This document shows, one piece after another, positions 23,301 to 34,027 of a stretch of DNA of 64,000 bases. The stretch is taken from positions 85,421,636-85,485,635 of the forward strand of contig CM023456.1 in NCBI GenBank assembly GCA_013339765.2, in the 5' to 3' direction. The notes beneath the pieces were generated by a model. That model was given only the letters and a program-made list of their open reading frames with translations. It was not told the DNA's origin and did not search any database. Made by a program: the position numbers and the translations under genes. How positions within the stretch are numbered: the first letter of the stretch is position 1; every line of letters starts with the position of its first letter. Origin of the DNA: Haemaphysalis longicornis. Taxonomy: Eukaryota; Arthropoda; Arachnida; Ixodida; Ixodidae.

Positions 23301-24795
23301 TTTGGCGCTGTTTTTTCTAAGTGGCATCATGCACCAACTAGCCCGTCTCAGTTCACTTGCGCATTGCAGACGCTGCTAGCGCAGAGACTCCTCATATTCG
23401 TCCCATAGTTGGAGGGAAGGGTACGGCTGTATTGGAGTTACTGGCTGATGCGGCGGCCATGGCGCCTCTCCGACTTTCTACTGTGAGTCGGGCATCAGAA
23501 CATGCGGATCCTGTGCGTGTCTCTGGCAAAACGCGGGTTCTTTTCTTTTAGAGCACCTCACTATGCTGCTGGTTTGAAAGGCGATGCGACACTTCTGCCT
23601 GTTAGCTTGTAAACAGTTATCAGAGCTTTCAACCTCGTCTGATTGCCCTGTCCTGCTATTTTGCTGTTGTCCTAATTCTACAGCTGCAGTGGCAACGTGG
23701 TGAACGTGTCTTGCTCCAAGGCGCAATGCAGCTGGTCCGCCATTAAACGTTCGTGTAGGAGCCTCTCTTCGCATGCTTTTTTGATTATGGTCTAACTGCA
23801 CAATCCACCGCAGGTCCTGAACGTCGGCGTGCGACGACTTTAGAATAGTTAGGTATGTGGTGACTGGGCTCAGAAAGAAGGAACGCGGCTGATATCGGTG
23901 CTCAGGTACCCGCGGTTCGGATGAGGACTCGTGCTTGTTACAAGTTCGCTAAATCTCTTCTCAGGGGACGTGTTTAAACCTTCCGAATGTGAATGAATAA
24001 ACTTGATTCCGCGAGAAACCGTGGAAGCCGAGCGGGGCGTCACTGCCGCCTGCGAAATAACCAATGAGGGTTCAAGAAACACTTCTCAATATCCAAACCT
24101 GACTTTATGTCTGTAACATAGACCCTTGCATACGTTCCTCAGGTAAGGTAATCGCTCTTGCTTCTAGTGGTGGTTCAACATGCACAGCTTCTTAACTAGC
24201 TCCGATCTTCGTAACAACAAGGCGACGAAGGTGGTGCTCGTAGTGGGATACTGATGTAGAGAACGCAGATTTTCATTATTTGAGTTCCTTTGGTGTTAAT
24301 GTTAACCATGTAAAAGTAGAGTAGACTTCAATTAAAACAAACTCGCCTAAAATTAATTTGTTGGTAAAGGAACAACACTTTCGCTATCTTGTAACGTCCG
24401 CAATGCAAAAAAAAAACGCTAAGGACAAATTTGTGCTAATATTCAAGAGAATTTCACGGTTCCTCCCAGTTCGTCCTAATGGAAGTCTAGTGGACTGCCT
24501 TTCGATATTTCTTCTGAGTGCTCGACATTCTTGAGTAGGTCGTGTGCAGCGCCGGAAATCGGCAGTATAGGCAGTTAACGGGTTTTATGACCCATGTGTT
24601 GCTCTTGCGAATATGGTTTGCAGCGGTAAGTGTTTGCGATGAGGAGTTGACAAAGGATTTGAGGCACAAAGCCAGCATGGAAGAAGCACTGCCTTCATAT
24701 GCAGGCATGATTCTGCTCATACTCGTCGGTCGGAAAGGTTTGACGTGTCATGAAGTCTCGGAAAAAAATGTGTACTTGTACTGGTGAGGCGAGGG
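23301..24795. other. Probable intron sequence; no gene recognised
   Basis: No conserved protein or clear repeat. A splice-like segment at 23370-23482 was examined and rejected because its length does not fit the phases of the other candidate exons. Confidence 0.4.
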
Positions 24796-24960
24796 CTCAG
24801 CTCATGTTTGTTACGAAGTTCGTGGTACTCTTGATTCAAATCTCAATGATCAAACGCAAGTTATACCCGTCTATTTTTACACGCTCGTTTTTCCCGGCTG
24901 GTAGGAAACTGTGGAATGATCTCGGTACAATAGAGGTCTAAAAACGTTCCCTGTGAATTG
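24796..24960 (+). pseudogene. LINE RT C-terminal fragment
   Basis: The frame reads FTRSFFPAGRKLWNDLGTIEV, close to the block that ends the RT of CR1- and Jockey-type LINEs (SFFPRTI-WNxLP), where a folded tail follows the palm and thumb. A stop lies after GTIEV and further matching residues (KRSL) follow. Only this tail is recognisable; the family assignment is tentative. Confidence 0.45.
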
Positions 24961-25145
24961 GCAGAACGATATCCAATTGTGATAAGTGGGCCTTCGAGCC
25001 CGCTATTTTAGACAAGGCAGCAGTAATCGAGGAGGCCCCAATATGTGCTACATATTGCCTCTTCGCTTTGAGTTGCTGCGGAAATAATCTCAGTAAAACC
25101 CTGCCGCACACCACAAGCTCGACGGAAAATAATCTACCTCCTGAC

Positions 25146-25400
25146 GTCACTTAAGCGCCGACACGTGGACACATCGAACTTCACTTCATGCGATACACCC
25201 TGCACTCTTTCAACGTCAATCTCAGTTCTGTGCATACAAATCCAACAACTTGGAACACATGGTTGTGGACTGCCCCAACCCGCCTAAACCAGCTTCAAGG
25301 TCACTATCAACACCATACCCACCCCCTCACAAAGGCACTAATGTCCAACCAGAAGCTATGTGCCGCTCTGGCTATTTATCACGGTGGCGCGGGCAGCTGA
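25146..25400 (+). pseudogene. LINE C-terminal zinc-knuckle fragment
   Basis: One frame shows CAYKSNNLEHMVVDCPNP (about 25218-25275), the C-terminal zinc-knuckle pattern of RNase H-bearing LINEs (C..C, then LEHxLxxCP), although the first cysteine pair is blurred. A frameshift leads to LCAALAIYHGGAGS and a stop at 25401, a plausible C terminus. Short and decayed. Confidence 0.4.
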
Positions 25401-25679
25401 ATAACACGGTTTCTTGAAATAAGGAAGCCGAACAGAAATGCCATTACATTTTTTAAATTAAATACATATTCTTGCAGGCAGCATCTTTTTTTCGGCCCAT
25501 GACGCAATCTGTGAAAAGCGCTTTTGAGAAGTGGAATCGATGAATATATAAAGCCTCCTGCTTTACTTTCTCTAAAATATTTATTTACAGGCATATTTTG
25601 ATTTCAGGAACGGTGGGTAACCAAGATAAAATTTCGGGTTTATCACAAAGAATAGATATTAATTTCGAATAGGCTTGTT

Positions 25680-26200
25680 TTCAACAAATGCCGAGCGTGC
25701 GGTTCACCCCGTTCGTAGCAGGTTTGGGCCATGTATAGTAGGCTGGACATGACGTGGCGTGTTTTTGTCTGTGTGAAAGTTGCGTGAAGTGTTGGGTTTT
25801 TGTCCACTGGAGGGTGTCAAGCGGAATTGTCAATGGTGGGTTGATTTGCAGCTCTTGGGGAATATTGTAGCCGGGCTTTGGCATTGGTGTCCCCGAGGAC
25901 TCCGGTCGGAGCAGTATCGTCACCGTCGGCTATGGTGGAAGTTGGGTGAGGGTGAGACTTCAGCAAATGGTCGCGGGTGTCACTTCAATGCAGCCCTTGC
26001 ATCCTCGCTGCTCTCCCGTTCGGTCCCTGGGCTTCTTGGGTTTCATGCCACAGAATGTTACTGCAGCAGGAAAACGTCAGCAGCGCTTGGAGTTATCGCC
26101 GACCTTATCTGGTGCTGGTCGTATATCTTTGATGACACGGTTGAGTTCACGATGGTGATCGCGATAGCCAAGGCAGTGGAAGAATTTATTGACTAGTAAA
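25680..26200 (-). pseudogene. LINE RNase H remnant (tentative)
   Basis: On the minus strand one frame carries ALAIAITIVNSTVSS, then KIYDQHQIRSAITPSA (about 26150-26090). This resembles the middle of the RNase H domain of I-type LINEs, where a glutamate helix and a strand with a catalytic aspartate precede a helix. The proline-rich continuation down to 25680 has no stop-free match. Aspartate positions are not conserved, so the call rests on overall pattern only. Confidence 0.35.
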
Positions 26201-27069
26201 GGCAGCAACAACAGCTCACTAAAAATCAGTCTGTCGTGGCAGCCAAGCCATTAGTTAGGGGACGACAGAACACGCAGCCCAAAAATGGGCGGTAAGCCGT
26301 ATAACGGCAAATAATGTAAACGGCAGGAAATCTGGTTCGTGCAACAGCCGAAAAACATTACAGTCAAGCCAAAATGTCCGTATGCCATGCCTTAAGCCCA
26401 AATGACAAGCCACAATCTCGCACGAAGACGTGCGGCAGTCAAGAAGCTAAAACGTCTGTCGTGAAGCGGCTTAGCGGAAAAAATGCCTGTAATGGCATGT
26501 AAATGAATAGTTCTGCCGCCATTGCCTTTGTACACAAATGACGACAGGGCGAAAAAACGGAACTTAAGTTTTTCATGCCGGAAGGGTAGTTATTGGTGGT
26601 AGTACAGCTGTTGGACAAGGAGAAGGAGAAGCTTCAAAAGCTCCTGCAATATAGATCAGCCATGGTAATTTTTCAGCACGTGGCGTGTCACGACAAATAA
26701 GGCCTAAAGCTAGATTCAAGGTGAGGAAAGCCAATGATGAGCACAAATCGGCCACCTAATCGCAGTTGGCATGTAACAAAAAATATCAAAAAGTCAACAA
26801 ATAAACTGGAAGTGCATAATTAAATAAGTCCAGCGCCTTGTTACATATGAACACACCAAGGGCCACCATTCGATAAGGTCTTGATAGTAGTGGATCAGTT
26901 GAATCGAAAGACTTCTAGAAATCTGAGATGTAAAATAAACATGCAAGAAAAAAAATCGAGAATGAAGAGTATGAACAAATTTAAGAGTTTTTATTCGAGA
27001 GATACTGCAATATTCTAAAACCAGCCTGGTCGACCACAAAAGTGTGAGGAAGACGTCAAGCACCAAAAG
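26201..27069. other. Probable intron sequence; no gene recognised
   Basis: Neither strand shows a motif or repeat that I can name. Confidence 0.4.
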
Positions 27070-28009
27070 TTTGCATTGGGCAACACCAGGATCGGGCGTA
27101 ATGGCAGGCCAGTTGCTTCAGCCTTCACGATAATGTATTCCGCGACGTCATCTAGCTGCACCATCTAGCCTACGTCGCTGGGAATCATGTGACCTTACAA
27201 TGGATACCCGCACACTGTGGCATTCTCGCCACGAGAACGCAGATGAGGCGGCTCGCAGAGGGCTACAATTGCGCAATGTAAGGAAAACATTCTTTACAAA
27301 GCACGAGGCTGCAGCGATAGCGAAGCAGCTTGCCTTAGAGGAACGATACCGCCTCTGGTCCTTTCACAAAACTCATCACCATTTCCTGTATCATATAGAC
27401 TCTGACCTGAGACTGAGGCCCCAGAGCAAATCTTACGTCGACTTGAGACGGTCTACCATCGGTTGCGCCTCAATGCAGCTCTTACGAACTCCTACCGACA
27501 TCGCCTCCGTCAAACCACAAACCCCCATTGGGATAACTGTGGTTTGCCAGAAACTTTTCAACACATTTTATTAGAGTGTCCGGCGTACAACTAGGATAGG
27601 AATCACCTCACCAAGAAGATCGAGCGCCTCAACAATGGGCTTTTATCATTGAAAGCTCTTCTTGGGTCATGGTCATCTCTATCACCCCAGCGAAAACTGT
27701 TAGATGCACTGTTTGATTACTTACATGACATCGGCGTCACAGAGAAAATGTTGAACTACGCATCGTCATCCTGTAAGACCACCTGGACTTTTATGTAACC
27801 CACAGAACACTCCATGTCACCTTAATTTTTATCTCTTTCTTTGTTCCCCTCTCTTTTGCCCTGCTTCCTTTAGGGCCTTTATTCGCTTCACACCATCCGC
27901 ATTCGCTTCCCCCTCTACGCAGAAAGCACAGAGGTCTGCAGGCATGTACGAGCCTACATGCGCTATGCGAATACATGTCTGCGGACCTCTCTGCTTTCTT
28001 CTAATAAAG

Positions 28010-28062
<53 letters not shown>
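27070..28062 (+). mobile_element. I-type LINE 3' end with stem-loop and (CT)n tail
   Basis: The 3' part of an I-type LINE in + orientation. RNase H remains (LQWIPAHCGI at about 27196-27225, then after a frameshift NADEAARRG), followed by the C-terminal zinc knuckle (NCGLPETFQHILLECP, about 27535-27580) and a terminal helix region. The 3' untranslated region holds a long imperfect stem-loop (27921-27999), AATAAA at 28003-28008 and a CT repeat to 28062. Everything upstream, including RT, is missing. Same tail type and a related RNase H as the minus-strand copy at 10603-11760. Confidence 0.85.
27921..27999 (+). repeat. 28-bp imperfect stem-loop before poly(A) signal
   Basis: Arms 27921-27948 (starting AGAAAGCACAGAGG) and 27972-27999 (ending CTCTCTGCTTTCT) pair over 28 positions with three mismatches by my reading, around a 23-base loop. 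The AATAAA begins four bases after the right arm and the CT tail starts right after that. In LINEs, 3' RNA structure can be what the RT recognises; here that role is inference. Confidence 0.8.
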
Positions 28063-28064
<2 letters not shown>

Positions 28065-28963
28065 GCGCGATGACAAGACTCAGACGAAGAAACCCAACTA
28101 TTTTATTCCCTGGATGAATTAAAAACCGTGACTGATGATGAGGCTCTCATGCCGTGTGCCCTCACCCTATTTCCTGTTTTTTTGTGGCATTTCCCGTAGT
28201 ACCTGGTAGGTAAGGCGGCAAATTTAATCAGTACAATTGTTATAGTGAACCGTTTCCGCTCTGACATACTGGTATGCAAACTGAGTAAATTGTTATCTCT
28301 ACTAAGTATATTCTACCATTGGGCTCTGTTTATTGGTGCTCCAAAAACTGCCGTCAATCTCAGCTGTTATTACGTGGCGACATTGCAATTTGCTCGACAA
28401 CTCCATGGAAATGCAGGGAAGGCTGCCGTGGTGCAGCAATGACAACAGTCATTGCTGCACCACGGCAGTGATGACATAGGTAGAACTTCCTCGGTGTGGC
28501 AAGAAGCAGGTGTCTTCTTAAGTCGTCCAGTATAAACCTCGTACCCACTCTGAAACCTGACTTGTGCTGTAGCACATGCCCCCAGATGTCACTGGAGTAC
28601 CACCAAATATTGTAAAACAGAGCCATGAGACGGCTTTTCCAAAAGTACAGCTACATATGTGGCATGGCCGGTAGAAGAACATGGCTATTTTTTTAGCAAG
28701 ACATTGTTCATTGGTTCTCCGGGTCAAATATAGTGCAGGAAATAAACGGTTCATAAACGTTCTCAGACAAATTGCGTCAGACAAAACACTGGGACTAGGA
28801 TAATGAGCACTCAACATCCTTTAACAATGCTGCTTGACTAGGCACAGCCGAAATTAAGGATGGAGGCGTTTAAAACGTAGTCTGCGTTCTTTGTAATGTG
28901 TATTTAGGACGAATCTCCATCATTGGTGGCAATAAAAACCGCACCATTTTTGTTGATTTGCAG
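28063..28963. other. Probable intron sequence
   Basis: Between the CT tail and candidate exon B. Apart from the perfect hairpin at 28423-28468 nothing is recognisable. The last 20 bases (ACCATTTTTGTTGATTTGCAG) form the splice acceptor of exon B. Confidence 0.4.
28423..28468. repeat. Perfect 21-bp hairpin with 4-base loop
   Basis: The arm 28423-28443 (starting CTGCCGTGG, ending AATGAC) is an exact reverse complement of 28448-28468; the loop is AACA. Pairing stops at both flanks. A random perfect 21-bp inverted repeat with so short a loop is unlikely, so it probably arose by fold-back or template-switch repair. The loop is too short and the arms too perfect for an ordinary microRNA precursor. 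Confidence 0.92.
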
Positions 28964-29051
28964 GGGACGAAAAAGACAGTAGCGGTACCAATCTTGCCGG
29001 TTACGTTAGTGGCAATCCCCCACCGAAGCAACAGTCGGATCCGCCAAGCAG
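28964..29051 (+). CDS. Putative host exon B: polar Gly/Ser/Pro linker
   Basis: An 88-base segment follows a good acceptor (TTTTTGTTGATTTGCAG, ending 28963) and precedes a donor of moderate strength (AG then GTCAGA at 29052). It takes two bases to complete a codon, then 28 codons, then leaves two bases, which is exactly the phase exon A hands over and exon C needs. The peptide includes DEKDSSGTNLAGYV and SGNPPPKQQSDPPS: polar, flexible and proline-rich, as in the stalk outside a membrane anchor. There is no TE motif in it. The second phase is also open over this length, so openness alone is weak; the phase chain and composition carry the call. Confidence 0.55.
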
Positions 29052-29140
29052 GTCAGAACTTTGCAACTGCTAGATCTGCTTGTTAAGCCTAATATCCCAA
29101 GCTATTTTCGTAGTCCAACAGCAGAGTCTTAAAAACAACT

Positions 29141-29164
29141 TATATATATACTACACACACACAA

Positions 29165-29200
<36 letters not shown>
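29141..29200. repeat. TA/CA/TA compound microsatellite
   Basis: TA repeats, then CA repeats (about 29154-29187), then TA repeats to 29200. It sits at the 3' end of the minus-strand Penelope-like element and may be its tail or the site into which it inserted. Confidence 0.9.
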
Positions 29201-30512
29201 CTTGGAAGCATAAAAACTTACAGTGCGTGAAGAAGTAAGGTAAGTAGAGACAGAGACACGAGAAAGACATAAAAATGTTTACTGACGTTTCAGGAAGAGG
29301 ACTTCCTTTATTCAGAATAAAGAATAAGTTGGTTTCAGGATTATATATATACGGAAAATGTAGCAAGGGAGAGGGCAGGGCAAGGGAAGGGAGAGTTTGT
29401 ACAGTGGGATCATGGTTGTTGGGCAGCAAAAGAATGAGAGAAGTGGAAGAGGGGGGGGAAATAAAAAAAATAAGAAATCAATTAAAAAGATATCAAGAAC
29501 CCTCAGTCACGTGGTACGAACATGAGAAAAAAAGAGAGCCAAACAAGAAAAGAAACAACCCGAAAAAATAATTAGCAAGGAAATTCTCACCTCCCCCGTG
29601 GCAACAGGGTGAAAGAGGGGTCGAAACAAGATATGCCAATGCACGTGCTTGACATCGGCAAAAAATCAGTCACGCGGAACGAAGAAGGTGCAAAGAAGAT
29701 ATGCCAATGCGCTCAAAAGGCGAACATATGTCTATACGCACCCGTTCTAAGAATCAGAGTGAAGAGATTTAAACATGAGACACTTGCCTTCTGTTGGTGG
29801 GAGGTAAGGGTTGCGCCCAAAAGCAGTAGGACAGGCAGTTTCGACAGGAAATGAGTGTACATTGGTATACAAAGAGCAGAAAAAAGCAGGGAAAGAAAAA
29901 AAAGACACGTTCAAACAAGTTATGAAAACAAAGAAAACTTAGAAAAGAGCAATACAAAAAAGAAAGGGGAGAGGAAAGCAATCTCATACGCTCGCGTGCA
30001 CGAATTGATTACAAGGTGAGAGTATCAAAGCTAACAATGTTACAGCAGCCTTCTACCCAGAACATAATGTCCAGATTTGAGTGTCAAACTTGGTTTAGTG
30101 TAGCCATTGTGCTAAAAAACACGGTTCTAGCACGAAACTATAACCATCTATGGGTGGCCGCCAACTGATGGCAGAATTAATATAACACTAGCCTGAGAAG
30201 TGCAGCCGAAATTTTATTCGGAGGAAAGACACGTCAATTTTTCATAACTTTCATTGATGCCAAACGATGCTGACCTAAACTTATAGATAAGGTAAGACTC
30301 ACAATCCTCGCTGTCGTGATGCGTTTTAAAGCTAGATTCAACAATTGTGGTCTTCAGTTCTTCAAACGAATGACCAGGAGTGTTAACATGCTTTGATAGA
30401 GGCAAAGAAGGGCAGGTTTTTGCATGAGAGCGGTGATTGTTAAACATCAAACGAAAGGGTGTTTCAGTCTGGCCGATGTATGCCTGCTGGAATGCACCCT
30501 CTGCGGCAAACC
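29201..30512 (-). mobile_element. Penelope-like element 3, 3' half
   Basis: Minus-strand Penelope-like element of a third lineage. It keeps the GIY-YIG nuclease (30512 down to 30214) and a long, mostly A-rich (plus strand) 3' untranslated region down to about 29201. Near its end TGAAACGTCAGTAAAC (29281-29296 on the opposite strand) is of the kind seen near PLE termini, and a compound microsatellite follows at once. The RT is missing. The 3' untranslated region is about 1 kb, much longer than in PLEs 1 and 2. Confidence 0.75.
30214..30512 (-). pseudogene. PLE 3 GIY-YIG endonuclease C-terminal part
   Basis: Read on the minus strand: FQQAYIGQTETPFRLMFNNH, which is the YIG strand plus the arginine helix (here PFRLMFNNHRSH), then LSKHVNTPGHSFEEL and the glutamate-bearing ESYLIYKFRSASFGIN segment. 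The first ATG is at 30450, but the nuclease clearly starts upstream. The YIGQTE-TPFR form with histidine-rich NHRSH differs from PLEs 1 and 2 (YIGQTGRC) and resembles the GIY-YIG lineages whose helix reads NxHR. The first strand (GIY) lies in damaged sequence above 30500. Confidence 0.8.
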
Positions 30513-30589
30513 AGCCGGTATGTTACCAGCCGCTAGGGCTCGCGAAGACGCTTCGTTTCTTTTGCATCGTTTCGACCTTTTAGCTGCTT

Positions 30590-30775
30590 GATCTCAGGTG
30601 TACTCAAACTCTGTCGAGCTCAAACTCACTCGGGCTCACTCGGCTGAGACTCGCTCAAGCCCAAACTCACCATGCCACACTAGCCTCGTGCTCACTGTAA
30701 CTCAGACTCACAGGTGAGTTCGAGTCCAAATGCGTCTGATTGAGTGGACTGACGAGTGAGTCTGCCGACCTCGGG
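30590..30775. repeat. CTCA/GAGT-rich cryptic repeat
   Basis: The words ACTCACTCGG, CTCAGACTCAC, CTCGCTCAAG and their reverse complements (TGAGTGG, GTGAGT) recur irregularly over about 180 bases. Both orientations occur, for example ACTCACAGGTGAGT near 30706, so parts can fold back. I see no clean unit or terminal repeats. Confidence 0.6.
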
Positions 30776-33455
30776 GTAGACCAAAGAAAATCTCAATAAG
30801 TGAATTCTCTGTGGAAAATAGTTTATTGAGAATTTCGTTATTTCTCTATGGTAAATTGTTTTTCTGTGGTAAACTGACGAAATGCTTGACGAACCAGCGA
30901 TACGCTCCTATTTATTACTTCCTGACACTAAAACAATAAACGCCCTCTGAAGGTACGTCGGACGCACCCTTATTCCAGATACTAAACTTACGAAAGACCT
31001 ATCCCGAACCGAGCGCTCGAGGTAGGTCGCACTTACTCCGATCTGAGAACATAAAGGTAAATCGGACGTACCCCGCTACCAAGATGCGTAAGATGGGTCT
31101 GACGTGCGCCGACCCCCAAAATGTTACCGTACGTCGTACTAAAGTCACTTCTCCTATAAAGTGAGTTCACATCGGTCGTACCGGATACCCAGAGTCTAAG
31201 CTAAGTTGCATTTATTTATCACCGAAAACATTGACCAGTAAGCCTTACGAACTGCTTTGTTCAAAAAGTGTTTTAAAATGTGCACTTGTTTGCATTTTAA
31301 GTTGTGTACTGTCTAGTGTAATTCTGTAACGTGCACAAAGTTTGGAGATGTTACGTTTTATTTTAGGATCATTTTGTCAAGCTTGTATGTTGAACTGTCT
31401 CAGAACTGTAAGCCAGTTTAGTGCACTAGATAACTTGTATACTTCCTCATACAACCATCTCAGCTGCGGGGTTTGTTCGCGGCTGTAGCAAGTGCTGGAG
31501 GCGGTAACCATTTCTTAAAAAAGAAAACGGCCTACTTTTAGGCCAAGCTATTATGGTTAGGATCGACAATTCCATCGCAACAGCGTTGGTGCTGTTGAAA
31601 TAGTGCAATGTGGAAAAACCAGCCTAAAAACAAGCGTATCGCAATATCAACGGCATACCACCATTCGCACTCATGCGAAAACGTTACCCTCTCCAATAAA
31701 CGTGACAGTAAAAGGCCCCTCAGCACACATATCGCTGCTTGCATTGGGACAGAAACTCTTCCCTAATTAGTAAGAATGAATAATCCAAGTAAGCAAGAAG
31801 GAGCCAACAAGAGCAAATGCACATATACAAAGCAAAAACATGTAGCCTCCGCAACAAAGCTGTTTACCTTTAATCGTATGAGGGGATAGACGCGGGACTT
31901 GTGGGCACCCGATAAGGAGTCAAGGGGTGCGGCATTGAAAAAAAAAAAAATGTCCACTCGCGTGTGAGATTAAATGTGGTTAAAAAATGGGTGCGCCGTT
32001 CCAAAGGTTATTTTGAGGTCTCAATTGTACGTCTCATCACCTGTAGTTGCAGCTGGAACGGGTGACCAATAGTTAGTAGGCAGCATTCTGAAGACCATCA
32101 CAGTCTAAATAGAAGTGCGAGTGTGTGTGTACCTTCGTGAGAAATGAACGCATCGATGTTCTAGGAACTTAACTCTATTCAATATGTCAGAGATGACACT
32201 TGAAATCTGTGTCCTCTCAATGTCGTGTGCACAAAAGCTTTGAGTGTAATCACTTTTTTGAAGGCAAAAATGACGAGTTATGGTTTTAGATGTTGCTCCC
32301 CACGAATGCCTGTTCATCCGGCGTTCGTTTCCAGTCTTGCACTTTGCTCAGTACAGTTCTGAGGACACAAAGGCCTTTTTTAAAACATCGGTACATGCAA
32401 TGCGGTTCTGTCTTCATATTTTATTAAACCTAGAAGCATACTCAGACACCTATTTTACGTTCCCAACATCGAAAACTGTCCTACAATTAGTCCGTAAACG
32501 TGATTTCAGTGCGTACCGTGGTTTACGTAACAAATAAGCACTGATGAGCAAGAGCAATCCAGCTTTGAGTTTCCTGTTGACTGCATTTGTAAATACATTT
32601 TTAGGCATCCAGGAAATGCATAATCAAATCATACCGGCTATCAATGCGTGAGGGTTTGTTAAAAAAAAGGAAACCAGAAGAACAGCAACAAAAATACTTG
32701 TACAATGTGCTGTAGCTGCAGTTTAAAACTGCAGTCTTTCAAACTGAACTTTCTCGAGGAAATAGGCTGGGAAAATAGGCTGGTTTCTCGAAGAAAATAG
32801 GCTGGTTAGGATCCTTGGGGTAAAGTGCGCAGTAATTTACCCGCCTCAGAATTATACGCTACGGAGTACACTTCCCGGATATCAGGATAGTATGCATGCG
32901 AACCAGTGAAGGCCTACGGCGGGCGGTGATATAAGAGCTGCGCTGCAACCAACGGCCAGTATTGCAACGTTCAATTCAACACAGGCGGCAATATGGTATT
33001 AGAAACGAAGTGTAAGAAGGGGTTCATAGCGTGTTGTTGCAATGCAATCAATAAAGGTTAGCGCAAGTAAGTGGCTGCTTATGTTTTTTATCTGAGAAAT
33101 TTTGTACTACGAAGTTTACAAAAATACTGCTTTACAGTGTAGCAGCAATACTTATGCGCGCTGTCGTCGCCACTTTTTTATACGTTACCGTTAACCGCGA
33201 GGACACGACGATAACACAAAACTGCGAAAGTTAAAACTTAAGCGATTGCGGGAAGTAACTGAGTCCACTTCTCGAAAAAGGTATACCTTCTGTCTATCAA
33301 AAAATAAGTCAGAACGGACGTATCCTGAGTACTAATATTTATTAGATATCTGAACGTAGATGCCAGCAATAAAAAAGGACAATGGTACGCAAGAATGCGT
33401 TGAACCAAATGCCCCGTTATAACTGACTCTTTTCTTTTCCTTCTTACGTCCTCAG
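30776..33455. other. Probable intron sequence; no gene recognised
   Basis: No motif found. Small structures: a 19-base palindrome around CTGCAGTTTAAAACTGCAG (about 32716-32734) and three near-copies of AAATAGGCTGG within 32759-32805. The last bases (TTTTCCTTCTTACGTCCTCAG) are the acceptor of exon C. Confidence 0.4.
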
Positions 33456-33484
33456 CACCAAGCCTCCTACAACAACCACAACTC
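33456..33484 (+). CDS. Putative host exon C: Lys-Pro-Thr tract
   Basis: A 29-base micro-exon lies between a strong pyrimidine tract ending CTCAG (33451-33455) and a consensus donor CTC then GTAAGT (33485). In the phase supplied by exon B it completes a serine codon, then encodes TKPPTTTTT, and leaves one base. Thr/Pro tracts of this kind are common O-glycosylated stalks in arthropod membrane proteins. The two splice sites are the best in the window. Exons this short occur but are uncommon, so RNA evidence is needed. Confidence 0.5.
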
Positions 33485-33749
33485 GTAAGTCCACTCTCAT
33501 TACGATGCGACAACACTTTTATAAGTCCTTGTACAATGCTATGGTGCAACCCCTTGTGTTACTGTACCATACTCTTTGAAAGCTCAATACACCACATGAC
33601 TATTTTGTCAATGAGTATACGAAGGGTAAAGCGAAAGTGTTTTCAGAAGAGGTTTTTCTTCAAGAAAGTTTTTAATTATTGCAAGGCCAATGTTTTTTGA
33701 AGGTGACCGGGGTTGCGTGATTTTTCTAGTCGTATTTTGCAGTGTTCAA

Positions 33750-34027
33750 TAAGAGGTTGTAGCTATGATTGTATACTCATGTGCCAATTATAGTTATGGT
33801 AAGGAGCTAAAATCTGTTTCTATTCCTTGTATGATGTATATGTTTCGTAACAGCGAAGTGATATCCATGCGGTTGACCGGCGGACAGAACAAAGAAACTC
33901 GGTGACAATGTAATTTCGGGTTTAGGGATTACCTTAGTTTGAAAATATGCCTAGGCTCTGTTGTGTGCGTTTGATGTCGAACCACGGTCGTAACGTGACT
34001 CAAATATAAGAGGTGCTAATATTATTT
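33750..34027 (+). repeat. 278-bp direct repeat, copy 1
   Basis: This block, starting TAAGAGGTTGTAGC and ending GTGCTAATATTATTT, recurs at 38561-38838 in the same orientation and at the same length with about nine mismatches by my reading. It contains no recognisable protein. Both ends carry TAAGAGG, giving weak terminal direct similarity. It may be a short interspersed element or part of a longer unnamed one; the flanks of the copies differ at once. Confidence 0.9.

Noticed and set aside
23370..23482. Splice-flanked 113-base segment with an open frame, considered as a further host exon
   Set aside because: It would change the phase from one to zero, so exon B could no longer be joined in frame. 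The sites are average and it lies just behind a PLE 3' end.
29275..29571. 98-codon + strand frame
   Set aside because: It lies antisense to the 3' untranslated region of a minus-strand Penelope-like element and its composition follows the A-rich strand.
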